52,634 nucleotides of DNA. Origin: Actinomycetota bacterium. Its GTDB lineage: Bacteria; Actinomycetota; Actinomycetes; Mycobacteriales; JACQDL01. Location: NCBI GenBank assembly GCA_016201065.1, contig JACQDL010000024.1, positions 1 through 52,634 on the forward strand, in the 5' to 3' direction. The notes under the pieces were generated by a model. That model had not been told where the DNA came from. It did not search any database and saw only the letters and a list, made by a program, of their open reading frames with translations. This document shows positions 35,769 to 44,495 of this stretch, piece by piece (position 1 is the stretch's first letter; the number at the start of each line of letters is the position of its first letter). The translations under genes and the position numbers were made by a program.

Positions 35769-36709
35769 CCGCGCGGCCCGCCACCCAGCCCGACGCGCCG
35801 ACCGAGGCACGCAACCCGCGCACCCTCGACATCGACCTCGTCCCGGTCCGGGACATCCTGCGGATGCTCAACGAGGAGGACGCCCGGGTAGCGGTCGCGG
35901 TCGCCGGCAGCCTGGACGATCTCGCCCGCGGCGTCGAGCTGGCACACGACCGGGTCCGGTCCGGCGGGCGGGTGCACTACTTCGGTGCCGGTACCTCCGG
36001 CCGGCTCGCCGTCCTCGACGCGGCGGAGCTGCCACCGACCTTCGGGCTCGACGCCGACGTCGTGGTGGCGCACCACGCCGGGGGCGCGGCGGCGCTCACC
36101 GCCGCCGCCGAGAACGTCGAGGACGACACCGGGCTCGCCGAACGGGACGCCGCCGGGGTGTCGGCGCGGGACTTCGTGGTCGGCCTCACCGCCAGCGGCC
36201 ATACCCCGTACGTGCGGGCCGCGCTGGCGGCGAGCCGGCGCCGGGGGGCGGCCACCATGCTGGTCACCGCCAACCCGGCCAGCCCGCTGGCCGCGCTGGT
36301 CGACGTCGCGGTCGTCTGCGACACCGGTCCGGAGGCGATCGCCGGGTCGACCCGGCTGAAGGCCGGTACCGCGCAGAAGCTCGTCCTGAACGGTTTCTCG
36401 ACGGCGTTGATGGTGCGTCTTGGCCGCACGTACTCCAACCTCATGGTGACCGTCGTCGCCACGAACGCGAAGCTCCGCCGCCGCTCGGTGAACCTGCTGG
36501 TCGAGGCCACCGGTCTGCCGGTCGAGCGGTGTCAGCAGGCTCTTGCCGAGGCGGCCGGCGACGTCCGGGTCGCGCTGGTGTCGCTGCTGACCGGGTGCGG
36601 CGTCGCCGCGGCGCGCACCTCGCTGACCCCGGCCGGTGGCGTCGTCCGGGACGCCGTCCGCGGCTCCACGCCGCCGGTCAGGCAGCGCCGGGGCGGGGCG
36701 GAATCGTGA
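35765..36709 (+). CDS. murQ: N-acetylmuramic acid 6-phosphate etherase
   Basis: 314 residues. A SIS fold with MurQ signature segments: YFGAGTSGRLAVLDAAELPP, the catalytic-region glutamates in DAAELPP and ENVEDD, then GLTASGHTPYV and GSTRLKAGTAQKLVLN. It cleaves the lactyl ether of MurNAc-6-P to give GlcNAc-6-P and D-lactate. The substrate is the product of AnmK, and NagA takes the product further. It starts on the ATGA overlap with the regulator. Its 3' end overlaps the convergent PAS kinase by 32 bp. Confidence 0.94.
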   Translation: MTARPATQPDAPTEARNPRTLDIDLVPVRDILRMLNEEDARVAVAVAGSLDDLARGVELAHDRVRSGGRVHYFGAGTSGRLAVLDAAELPPTFGLDADVVVAHHAGGAAALTAAAENVEDDTGLAERDAAGVSARDFVVGLTASGHTPYVRAALAASRRRGAATMLVTANPASPLAALVDVAVVCDTGPEAIAGSTRLKAGTAQKLVLNGFSTALMVRLGRTYSNLMVTVVATNAKLRRRSVNLLVEATGLPVERCQQALAEAAGDVRVALVSLLTGCGVAAARTSLTPAGGVVRDAVRGSTPPVRQRRGGAES

Positions 36710-38924
36710 AGGTGAAGGTGCTTCCCGCACCGAGGACGCTCTCGGCCCGGATGGTCCCGCCGTGCTGCTCGATGATGCGTCGGCAGATCGTCAGGCCGAG
36801 GCCCGTGCCGCCCTCGTCCGGCGAGCCGGCCGCGTCAACCTGCCGGAACCGCTCGAACACGGTGTCCAGCTCGTCCGCGGGGATTCCCCGCCCGTCGTCG
36901 GACACCGACACCACAAGGTCGCCGGCGTCCCCGGCGTGGGCCGCCACCCGCACCGTCCCACCCGGCTGCGAGAACTTGATCGCGTTGCCGACGAGGTTGC
37001 CGAGGACCTGGGCGATCCGGTCGGCGTCGCACCACGCCCGGACCGGGCCGACGTCGGCACGCAGCCGCACCCCGGTCTTCGCCGCGATCGGCAGCAACAG
37101 CTCGAAGGTCCCGCCGACCAGCTGAGAGACGGGCGCCTCGGCCATGACCAGCGTCACCTGGCCGGTCTCGATCCGCTGGAAGTCGAGGATGTCGCTGATG
37201 AGGCGGATGAGCTGGTCGGTGTGTGACAAGGCCGTGTCCAGCAGGTGGTGCGAGCGCTCGGGCAGGGGAGCGCGCTCGTCGCTGGCCAGCAGCCCGAGCG
37301 CGGCCCGGATCGAGGTCAGGGGGGCGCGCAGCTCGTGGCTCACGATCGAGACGAACTCGTTCTTCACCCGCGAGACGGCGAGCTGGTCGGTGACGTCGGC
37401 GAAGGACACCACGGCACCCATCGTGCCGAACCCGCCGGAGTGGCACAGCGGCTGGCAGTTGGTCGAGATCCAGCGCAGCGGGCGCCCCGGCCGTCGTACG
37501 CCGAAGACCACCTCACGCTGCGGTTCGCAGGTCCGCAGGGTCACGACGCTGGGGAAGCTCCCCGGTGGCGTCGTCCGGCCGTCCTCGTCCACGAGGTGCC
37601 AGCGCGGATCCGCCGGCCGGCGGCCCACGATCTCGTCCACCGGTAGACCGAGGATGCCTTCGGCCCTCGCGTTGGCGTGCCGGACGATCCCGTCCCGATC
37701 GAGGATCAGGACCCCCTCGTCCAGCGCCTTGATCACGGACCGGTGCAGCTCCTCGCTCGCCCGCAGCGCGTCCTCGGCGCGCCGCCGCTCGGTCACGTCG
37801 GTGTCGATCGCCATGATCGCGATCGGCTCACCGGCGGCGGTCTCCTGCAACGAGTAGCGGCTGGCCACCACGATCTCCCGCCCGTCCCGGCGGACCTGGA
37901 TCAGCTCACCGGCCCACGAGCCCGCGGTGAGGATCGCCTCCCTGATCACCTCGACCGGCTCGGGATGGACGGTCTGTAGCACCTCGTCGGCCCGCCGGCC
38001 GAGGACCTCGCCCAGCGACCAGCCGTAGAGGGCCAGCCCTCCGGCGTTCCAGAAGGTGATCTTGCCGTCGAGATCGGCCACCCTGATGCAGTCGGTGGCC
38101 AGGTCCAGCAGCTCGGCCTGGCCGCGGAGCTGGCAGGCCTGGAGCCGGAGCTCCTCCTCCGCCCGCTTCCGCTCGGTGATGTCGTTGGCGACGGCGTAGA
38201 TGAGCCGGTCGCCCGGCGTGCCGACCACCGCGTTCCACAGCAACCAGTGGTAGGAGCCCTCCCAGGACAGGTAGCGGTTCTCGAACGAGACCGGCGTCTG
38301 ACCGGCCGCGCCACGGGCGGGACCGGTGCCGTCAACGAGGCTCGCCAGCGCCGCCGCGGTGGCCTGCCGGTCGTCGGGGTGGACCCGGTCGAGCAGCGAG
38401 GTGCCCAGCAGACCGTCGCGGAGGAGTCCGAGGCGCGTGGTCCAGGACGGGTTCACGTCCGTGAAGACGCCGGCGCCATCGACGATGCAGACCAGGTTCG
38501 GGGAGACGGCGAAGAAACGGCGTCGTTCCTCCTCCGCCCGCTTCCGCTCGGTGATGTCGCGGGCGAGCCCGAAGTACCGGCGCGCCGCGCCGGTGCCGCT
38601 CTCGGTGACGGCCAGGTCGAGCGGGAACGTGGACCCGTCCTTGCGCCTGCCGACGAGCTCCCGCCCGATGCCGATGATCCGCGCCTCGCCGGAGGAGGCG
38701 TAGTCCCTCAGGTAGCCGTCGTGCCTGCTCTGGTAGGGCTCCGGCATCAGGACGCCGACGTTCTGCCCGATCAGCTCGGCCCGGGTCCACCCGAACATCT
38801 GCTCGGTGACACCGTTGACCCACTGGATGATGCCCGCCGCGTCGATCGAGATCAGCGCGTCGATCACCGCCTCGGCGATCGCGAGCAGGTGCTCGCCATC
38901 ACCGGCCCGGTCGGGTGCGGTCAC
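36678..38924 (-). CDS. Multi-PAS cytoplasmic hybrid-free histidine kinase
   Basis: 748 residues from GTG 38924; the frame is open to 39059 and could add 45 residues including a HGCGTSC Cys cluster. Four PAS modules are visible, each of the first three ending in a DITERKRAEE-type or DVTERRRAED linker. HisKA follows (VSIVSHELRAPLTSIRAAL) and then HATPase (GNLVGNAIKFSQPGG, SDDGRGIP, GGTGLGLTICRRI). No membrane segment or receiver domain is seen. No response-regulator gene is adjacent, so it is an orphan. The signal is unknown. Confidence 0.9.
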   Translation of the reverse strand: MTAPDRAGDGEHLLAIAEAVIDALISIDAAGIIQWVNGVTEQMFGWTRAELIGQNVGVLMPEPYQSRHDGYLRDYASSGEARIIGIGRELVGRRKDGSTFPLDLAVTESGTGAARRYFGLARDITERKRAEEERRRFFAVSPNLVCIVDGAGVFTDVNPSWTTRLGLLRDGLLGTSLLDRVHPDDRQATAAALASLVDGTGPARGAAGQTPVSFENRYLSWEGSYHWLLWNAVVGTPGDRLIYAVANDITERKRAEEELRLQACQLRGQAELLDLATDCIRVADLDGKITFWNAGGLALYGWSLGEVLGRRADEVLQTVHPEPVEVIREAILTAGSWAGELIQVRRDGREIVVASRYSLQETAAGEPIAIMAIDTDVTERRRAEDALRASEELHRSVIKALDEGVLILDRDGIVRHANARAEGILGLPVDEIVGRRPADPRWHLVDEDGRTTPPGSFPSVVTLRTCEPQREVVFGVRRPGRPLRWISTNCQPLCHSGGFGTMGAVVSFADVTDQLAVSRVKNEFVSIVSHELRAPLTSIRAALGLLASDERAPLPERSHHLLDTALSHTDQLIRLISDILDFQRIETGQVTLVMAEAPVSQLVGGTFELLLPIAAKTGVRLRADVGPVRAWCDADRIAQVLGNLVGNAIKFSQPGGTVRVAAHAGDAGDLVVSVSDDGRGIPADELDTVFERFRQVDAAGSPDEGGTGLGLTICRRIIEQHGGTIRAESVLGAGSTFTFTIPPRPGAA

Positions 38925-39151
38925 AACGGTGCGCTCGGGTCCGCAGGACGTGCCACACCCGTGTTTCGGCACCTCGGCTCGGGAGCTGAGGGTCTCGATC
39001 GTCAGTGGTGCGGCTGACCAGCGACTACCCGGTGGTGACACCGGCCGGACGCCGGCCACGACGCAAGCCAGGGCGGCCGGGTACCCACGGTGGCAGGAAA
39101 CGCCAGGATCGTGTCCTTGCTGCCAGTCTCCCGGCTGGGCATGCTGCTGAC

Positions 39152-40159
39152 ATGAGCGGTCCCCGGCAGGTGTTCGTCGCCGTGTTCGACGGCGTCGAGC
39201 TGCTCGACGTCACCGGTCCGGCGGAGGTGTTCACGGCCGCATCACGGCTGCTCGGTGCCGGGCGGCGGGGATACGGCGTCACGCTCGTCGCCGCCCGGAC
39301 CGGACCGGTGGTCACGGCCGGCGGCGTTCAGCTCGTCGCGGAGGCGAGGTTCGACGAGGACGCCGGTGAGGAGAACGCCGGTGAGCTTGACACCGTGGTG
39401 GTTCCCGGCGCGCTCGAACTGGCCCCAGACGGCGCCCGGCCCGTGGTCGACCCCGAGGTGGTGGACTGGATCGTCCGAGTTGCCCCGCGATGCCGGCGGG
39501 TGGCGTCGGTCTGCTCGGGTGCCCACATGCTCGCGGCCGCGGGCCTGCTGGACGGGCGCCGGGCAACGACGCACTGGTTCACCGCGGAGCGGCTCGCCGC
39601 GGACCACCCCGCCATCGACGTCGACCCGGACCCGATCTTCATCCGGTCCGACCGGATCTGGACCGGCGCCGGGGTGAGCTCCGGGATGGACCTGGCGCTG
39701 GCCATGGTCGCCGAGGACCACGGCGAGAGCGTCGCCCGCACGGTCGCCCGGTGGCTGGTCATGTACCTGCAGCGGCCGGGTGGGCAGAGCCAGTTCAGCG
39801 TGCCGATGTCCGCTCCGGTCGTGCGGCACGACCGCATCCGGGAACTACAGGGCTGGATCACCGAGAACCCCGGCGCGGAGCTGTCCGTGGCGACCCTCGC
39901 CCGCCGAGCGCACCTGAGCGAGCGCCACTTCGCCCGGGTGTTCGCCCGGGAGCTGGGGATGACCCCGGCGGCGTACGTCGAGGCGAGCCGGGTGGAGGCG
40001 GCCCGCCGGATGCTGGAACGCTCCGACGACACGCTTCCGGTGGTGGCGGCGCGCTGCGGGTTCGGCTCGGTGGAGAGCCTCTACCGGACGTTCCGGCGCC
40101 GGCTCGGCAGCACACCCGGCGACTACCGCCACCGGTTCCGCCTTCCCACCGCCGGCTGA
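39152..40159 (+). CDS. GlxA-type AraC regulator with DJ-1/PfpI domain
   Basis: 335 residues. Residues 1-190 are a DJ-1/PfpI-like domain (FDGVELLDVTGPAEVF, SVCSGAHMLAAAGLLDG with its Cys at the nucleophile elbow). Residues 225-325 are a double AraC HTH (LARRAHLSERHFARVFARELG, VAARCGFGSVESLYRTFRRR). Members regulate amine or nitrogen catabolism in several actinobacteria. It precedes an HD hydrolase of the cyanamide-hydratase type by 98 bp, so control of that gene is likely. Confidence 0.9.
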   Translation: MSGPRQVFVAVFDGVELLDVTGPAEVFTAASRLLGAGRRGYGVTLVAARTGPVVTAGGVQLVAEARFDEDAGEENAGELDTVVVPGALELAPDGARPVVDPEVVDWIVRVAPRCRRVASVCSGAHMLAAAGLLDGRRATTHWFTAERLAADHPAIDVDPDPIFIRSDRIWTGAGVSSGMDLALAMVAEDHGESVARTVARWLVMYLQRPGGQSQFSVPMSAPVVRHDRIRELQGWITENPGAELSVATLARRAHLSERHFARVFARELGMTPAAYVEASRVEAARRMLERSDDTLPVVAARCGFGSVESLYRTFRRRLGSTPGDYRHRFRLPTAG

Positions 40160-40182
40160 GCGGGCCCACTCGACCCGCCGCA

Positions 40183-40240
40183 TCCCCTCCGTACCTCCCC
40201 GCTCCCCTCCGTACCTTCCCCTCCGTACCATCCCCTCCGC
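40183..40240. repeat. Three exact 13-bp repeats plus a partial copy
   Basis: TCCCCTCCGTACC occurs at 40183-40195, 40203-40215 and 40217-40229, and TCCCCTCCG follows from 40231. They fill the gap between the GlxA-like regulator and the HD gene and may be its binding sites. Confidence 0.7.
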
Positions 40241-40257
40241 GACTGGAGTGTCAGCAG

Positions 40258-40857
40258 ATGCCCGCATCGATCGCCCCACCCCCGGACACCGCCCTCGCCG
40301 CCGCCGCCGAGGCGCTGCTGGTCGAGTCGTCCCCGACACCGCTGGTCAACCACTGCCGGCGTACCTATGTCTTTGGCGCGGCGCTGCTGGAACGGCGGGG
40401 CCGGAGCTTCGACGCCGAGGCGCTCTACGTCGCAGCGCTGCTGCACGATCTCGGCCTGACCGACCGGTGGGACGACGGGGTGACGCCGTTCGAGCAGCTC
40501 GGTGGGCGGATCGCCGCGACGGAGCTGGTTGCGCGGGGCGCGCGACCAGAGCTCGCCACGCTCGTGCACGACGCGATCGCGCTGCACCTGGAGCTTGAGG
40601 TGACCAAGGACCACCGACCCGAGGTGGCCGGGATCGGTCTCGGCTCAGCCGTGGACGTGCTCGGGTTGCGGCTGGATCAGCTTCCCGGGCCGCTGGTCGC
40701 CGAGGCGTTGGAACGTTTCCCGCGACTCGGCGTGAAGGCCTTCCTCGTCGAGGCGATCAGCGCCCAGGCCCGCGTGAAGCCGACCTCACGCATCGCCCTG
40801 CATGTGGAGCGGTTCCCGTTCACCGACCTCATCGTTGCCGCGCCGTTCGAGAGCTGA
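40258..40857 (+). CDS. HD-domain hydrolase, cyanamide-hydratase-like
   Basis: 199 residues. The HD metal motif is visible as VNHCRRTYVFG then AALLHDLGLTDRW (His-Asp), with later His residues in VHDAIALHL. The opening SPTPLVNHCRRTYVFG and general layout match bacterial relatives of fungal cyanamide hydratase. The real substrate in bacteria is not certain. Confidence 0.8.
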   Translation: MPASIAPPPDTALAAAAEALLVESSPTPLVNHCRRTYVFGAALLERRGRSFDAEALYVAALLHDLGLTDRWDDGVTPFEQLGGRIAATELVARGARPELATLVHDAIALHLELEVTKDHRPEVAGIGLGSAVDVLGLRLDQLPGPLVAEALERFPRLGVKAFLVEAISAQARVKPTSRIALHVERFPFTDLIVAAPFES

Positions 40858-40989
40858 CCGACCCGTCCACCCGACTCACCGTGGGCAGACCGCCCGGTGC
40901 GTTGATCTGTCAGCCCAGTGCCTCATGATGCTCGGATCCGAGAGATGGACCGCCGCGTTCGTACGAACGGGGCAGCGAAGGAGCAGGGC

Positions 40990-42105
40990 ATGAGCGGGGT
41001 ACGGGTACTGGTGGGCACGCGCAAGGGGGCGTTCATCCTGGCCGCGGACGGCGCCCGCCGTAACTGGGAGGTCAGCGGCCCGCATTTCGGCGGCTGGGAG
41101 ATGTACCACGTCACCGGATCGCCGGCCGACCCGAACCGGCTGTACGCCTCGCAGTCCTCCGGGTGGTTCGGGCAGCTGATCCAGCGCTCGGACGACGGCG
41201 GCAGGAGCTGGCAGCCGGTCGGCAACGAGTTCGCCTACACCGGTGAGGTCGGCGACCATCTGTGGTACGACGGGACGCCGCGCCCGTGGGAGTTCAAGCG
41301 GATCTGGCACCTTGAGCCGTCGCCCGACGACCCCGACACGGTGTACGCCGGGGCCGAGGACGCCGCGCTCTTCCGCTCGACCGACGGTGGTGGCAGCTGG
41401 CAGGAGCTGCCCGGCCTGCGCACCCACGAGTCCGGGCCGGGCTGGCAGCCGGGGGCCGGTGGGATGTGCCTGCACACGATCATCCTGGACCCGGTCAACC
41501 GGGACCGGATCTTCGTCGCGATCTCGGCGGCCGGCGCGTTCCGCACCGACGACGGCGGCACGACGTGGCAGCCGATCAACCGGGGCCTCGTCTCGCAACA
41601 ACTCCCCGACCCGGACGCCGAGGTCGGCCACTGCGTACACCGCCTCGCGATGCACCCGTCCCGGCCGGACGTGCTGTTCATGCAGAAGCACTGGGATGTC
41701 ATGCGCAGCGACGACGCCGGCGGCTCCTGGCGCGAGGTCAGCGGCGACCTGCCGACCGACTTCGGGTTCCCGATCGCCGTGCACGCGCACGAGCCGGAGA
41801 CCATCTACGTCGCACCGATCACCAGCGACTCCGAGCACTACCCGCCGGAGGGCAAGCTACGGGTGTACCGCAGCCGCACCGGCGGGAATGAGTGGGAGCC
41901 GCTGACCACCGGCCTGCCGCAGGCCAACTGCTACGTCAACGTGCTGCGCGACGCGATGGCCGTCGACACGCTCGACCCGTGCGGGATCTACTTCGGTACG
42001 ACCGGTGGCCAGGTCTACGGCTCGGCCGACGGGGGCGACAGCTGGGCGCCGATCGTCCGCGACCTGCCGGCCGTGCTCTCGGTGGAAGTCCAGGCGCTGC
42101 CATGA
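40990..42105 (+). CDS. Asp-box (BNR) beta-propeller protein, exo-sialidase-like
   Basis: 371 residues, preceded by AAGGAG. At least five Asp-boxes of form S/T-x-D-x-G-x-S/T-W are visible ([40 protein letters not shown]). They indicate a VPS10/sialidase-like propeller. There is no signal peptide, and the active-site arginines of sialidases are not evident, so glycosidase activity is doubtful. In related actinobacteria this gene often sits next to a MoaD/ThiS-like gene. Here that neighbour is 1.2 kb away at 43291, behind an inserted cassette (from general knowledge and inference). Confidence 0.8.
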   Translation: MSGVRVLVGTRKGAFILAADGARRNWEVSGPHFGGWEMYHVTGSPADPNRLYASQSSGWFGQLIQRSDDGGRSWQPVGNEFAYTGEVGDHLWYDGTPRPWEFKRIWHLEPSPDDPDTVYAGAEDAALFRSTDGGGSWQELPGLRTHESGPGWQPGAGGMCLHTIILDPVNRDRIFVAISAAGAFRTDDGGTTWQPINRGLVSQQLPDPDAEVGHCVHRLAMHPSRPDVLFMQKHWDVMRSDDAGGSWREVSGDLPTDFGFPIAVHAHEPETIYVAPITSDSEHYPPEGKLRVYRSRTGGNEWEPLTTGLPQANCYVNVLRDAMAVDTLDPCGIYFGTTGGQVYGSADGGDSWAPIVRDLPAVLSVEVQALP

Positions 42106-42133
42106 GTCCAGGGCACCGCGATGTGCGAAATTC

Positions 42134-42162
42134 TTGACGTCACGTCAAATTATTCTTACATT
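42134..42162 (+). promoter_or_regulatory. Promoter with perfect dyad before the XRE remnant and dehydrogenase
   Basis: TTGACG (42134-42139) and TACATT (42157-42162) are 17 bp apart. TTGACGT-C-ACGTCAA (42134-42148) is a perfect 7-bp dyad overlapping the -35, so a repressor should occlude it. The patch is markedly AT-richer than its surroundings. Confidence 0.65.
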
Positions 42163-42300
42163 GGAGGTCGTCGAGGACCACCTGCGTCGGAGGCGGGCCG
42201 GTGCTCGCCGTCCCTGGAGATCGCCTTCCGGATCGCCCAGGTGTTCGGCGTTCCGCTCGACGACGTGTTCCAGTATCCCGACTCCCCTGGGGGACGACAT
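42159..42300 (+). pseudogene. XRE-family regulator, internally deleted
   Basis: VEDHLRRRRA in one frame resembles the start of a small XRE-type regulator. SPSLEIAFRIAQVFGVPLDD followed by VFQYPD in another frame is the classical C-terminus. The central HTH of about 25-30 residues is absent. The intact form would be about 70 residues. Its promoter dyad remains upstream. Confidence 0.6.
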
Positions 42301-43294
42301 GAGGGCGATCGTTCAGGACGCCTACGGCTCGGCTGACGTGCTCGAGCTGCGTGACATCGACCGGCCCTCGATCGGTGACGACGAGGTGCTCGTCCGTGTG
42401 CGCGCCGCTGGCGTGGACCCCGGCGTGTGGCACCTCATGACCGGTGAGCCATACCTTGTCCGCGCGATGGGGTTCGGGCTGCGCAAGCCCAAGGTGGCGA
42501 TACGCGGCCGTGACCTGGCCGGGGTGGTGGAGGCAGTCGGCGCCTGCGTGACCCGCTTTCATCCCGGCGATGAGGTGTACGGGACCTGCGAGAGCGGCTC
42601 GTTCGCCGAGTACGCGGCCGCACCAGCCGAGCGGCTGGCGGCCAAGCCGGCGAATCTCTCCTTCGAGCAGGCCGCGGTGGTGCCCATTTCCGGGGTGACG
42701 GCCTTGCAGGGCGTCCGCGACTGCGGGCGCGTGCAACCGGGGCAGCAGGTGCTGGTCATCGGCGCGGCGGGCGGGGTGGGGTCGTTCGCCGTGCAGATCG
42801 CCAAGGCGTTCGGCGCGAGAGTGACCGGCGTGTGCAGCACGTCGAAGGGCGACCTCGTGCGTTCCCTCGGCGCCGACGATGTCATCGACTACACGCACGA
42901 CGAGATCGACCGCCACGGAGCGCAGTACGACGTCGTCATCGACACGGCCGGCAACCGCCCGTTGTCGTTGCTGCGGCGCGCAATGACGCCACACGGAGCC
43001 CTGGTCCTGGTGGGTGGCGAGCACGGTGGCGGTCGCGTGCTCGGCGGCTTCGACCGGCAGCTCCGGGCGCCCATGGTCTCGGCGTTCGTCGGGCAGCGAC
43101 TGCGTGGCCTGGTCGCCAAGGAGCGCGCCGAGGACCTTGAGGCCATGACCCGGCTCATCGAGTCCGGCGCTGTCACGCCCGTCATCGACCGCGCCTACCC
43201 CCTCGCCGACGCACCCGATGCCGTCCGATACCTGGCCGGGGGGCATGCCGCGGGAAAGGTCGTCGTCACCGTCGACGCCCAGGCGCGGTCATGA
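42299..43294 (+). CDS. NAD(P)-dependent quinone oxidoreductase/alcohol dehydrogenase family
   Basis: 331 residues. The medium-chain dehydrogenase fold has an N-terminal GroES-like domain ([21 protein letters not shown] is the substrate-domain landmark, spread over residues 68-88) and a Rossmann motif [19 protein letters not shown]. Catalytic-zinc ligands are not seen, so it fits the zinc-free quinone-oxidoreductase branch. Its ATG overlaps the end of the XRE remnant. Its 3' end overlaps the MoaD/ThiS-like gene by 4 bp. Confidence 0.88.
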   Translation: MRAIVQDAYGSADVLELRDIDRPSIGDDEVLVRVRAAGVDPGVWHLMTGEPYLVRAMGFGLRKPKVAIRGRDLAGVVEAVGACVTRFHPGDEVYGTCESGSFAEYAAAPAERLAAKPANLSFEQAAVVPISGVTALQGVRDCGRVQPGQQVLVIGAAGGVGSFAVQIAKAFGARVTGVCSTSKGDLVRSLGADDVIDYTHDEIDRHGAQYDVVIDTAGNRPLSLLRRAMTPHGALVLVGGEHGGGRVLGGFDRQLRAPMVSAFVGQRLRGLVAKERAEDLEAMTRLIESGAVTPVIDRAYPLADAPDAVRYLAGGHAAGKVVVTVDAQARS

Positions 43295-43587
43295 TCCGGG
43301 TCAGACTCCCCGCACACCTGACGCACCTCGCTCAGGTCCGCGGTGAGATACGGCTCGACGTGGTGGGGCCGATCACGCAGCGCCTGGTGCTGGACGCGCT
43401 GGAGGCTCGGTACCCGATGCTGCGCGGCACGATCCGCGACCACCAGACCGGGCGACGCCGACCGTTTGTCCGGTTCTACGCGTGCGAGGAGGACCTGTCC
43501 AACGAGTCGCCGGACGCGCCGCTGCCGGACCGGGTCGTCACCGGCGAGGAGCCGTTCCTCGTCATAGGCGCCATGGCCGGCGGTTAG
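43291..43587 (+). CDS. MoaD/ThiS-like small protein
   Basis: 98 residues with a ubiquitin-like beta-grasp pattern ([15 protein letters not shown], then a central helix [13 protein letters not shown]). The C-terminal AMAGG ends in Gly-Gly, as needed for adenylation and sulfur carriage. Its usual neighbour appears to be the Asp-box protein (40990-42105). Confidence 0.75.
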   Translation: MIRVRLPAHLTHLAQVRGEIRLDVVGPITQRLVLDALEARYPMLRGTIRDHQTGRRRPFVRFYACEEDLSNESPDAPLPDRVVTGEEPFLVIGAMAGG

Positions 43588-43691
43588 GAGCCGGCGTCGT
43601 GACCTACGACCTGCGACTGCTCGCCGCCACCGCGACAGTGCCAAGCCAGTAGCTCCCATCCGCTGTGAACGACTGCTGTAGTGTTGGCGTC
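43588..43691. other. Gap with truncated ORF start and putative abiE promoter
   Basis: GTG 43599 opens a 17-codon frame (MTYDLRLLAATATVPSQ) that looks like a gene start cut off at a junction near 43640-43650. TAGTGT (43679-43684) then lies 7 bp ahead of GTG 43692, fitting a leaderless abiE transcript. Confidence 0.35.
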
Positions 43692-44495
43692 GTGAGATCG
43701 GGTATCTCCGGGGAGTCGCGGGCTGCGTTGGCGGCTCTGACGGGCCATGGTCGGCGATTCGTCACCGTGTCGGACGCCGCGCAGTCACTTCAGATCGGTC
43801 GGGGTGAGGCGGCTCATCGGCTGGCACGGTGGGCGGAACAAGGATGGCTGCGGCGGGTCCGCCGAGGTCTGTACATTCCGGTGCCCGTGGATGCCGTAGA
43901 CCCGGACAGCTGGGGTGAGGATCCGCTCGTGCTGGCCGACGCCGTCTGGGGCCCGTGCTACGCCACGGGCTGGACAGCGGCAAGTCACTGGGGTCTCAGC
44001 GAGCAGGTCTTCCGCACCACGGTGATCAAGACGACCCAGCGCGTCCGACAATCAGCACAGCACCTGCTGGACAGTGACTTCCTGCTCACACACACATCCC
44101 CGGAGTCGTTGACCTGGGGAGTGCGGCAGGAGTGGCGTGCTGAACGTCGGGTCCGGATCGCCGATCCCGCTCGGACGGTGGTCGATGTACTCGACGACCT
44201 GCGGCTCGGCGGCGGCACGCGGCTCGCCGCCGAGATCCTCTCCGCCTACCTGGAGGAGCACGACCCGGACACGCTGGTGCGCTACGGCGATCGTGTCGGC
44301 AACCGCACCGTGTTCAAGCGTCTTGGCTTCCTGGGTGAACAACTGGGGGCTGACCAGCGGCTGCTTGCAGACTGCGAGGCCCGACCGTCGGCGGGGTTCC
44401 CGCTGCTGGACCCGACCCTGCCCGGCCGGGGAGCGCGCTCGAGTCGGTGGCGTCTGGTCGTCAACCTCCGGTTGGACAACCTGGAACCGTCGTGA
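43692..44495 (+). CDS. abiEi: AbiEi-family antitoxin (type IV toxin-antitoxin)
   Basis: 267 residues from GTG 43692. An N-terminal winged helix covers residues about 20-80 (FVTVSDAAQSLQIGRGEAAH, then RLARWAEQGWLRRVRRGLY). The AbiEi-type C-terminal domain follows (PCYATGWTAASHWGLSEQV, RIADPARTVVDVLDD). AbiEi represses its operon and neutralises AbiEii without direct binding. Its stop overlaps the toxin start (GTGA). Confidence 0.9.
   Translation: MRSGISGESRAALAALTGHGRRFVTVSDAAQSLQIGRGEAAHRLARWAEQGWLRRVRRGLYIPVPVDAVDPDSWGEDPLVLADAVWGPCYATGWTAASHWGLSEQVFRTTVIKTTQRVRQSAQHLLDSDFLLTHTSPESLTWGVRQEWRAERRVRIADPARTVVDVLDDLRLGGGTRLAAEILSAYLEEHDPDTLVRYGDRVGNRTVFKRLGFLGEQLGADQRLLADCEARPSAGFPLLDPTLPGRGARSSRWRLVVNLRLDNLEPS

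Noticed and set aside
40990-42105. True sialidase activity for the Asp-box protein
   Set aside because: Only Asp-boxes are visible; the arginine triad and a signal peptide are missing, so only a propeller fold is supported.
43599-43652. 17-codon frame as a real small gene
   Set aside because: Too short and without a ribosome site; it looks like a cut gene start at an insertion junction.
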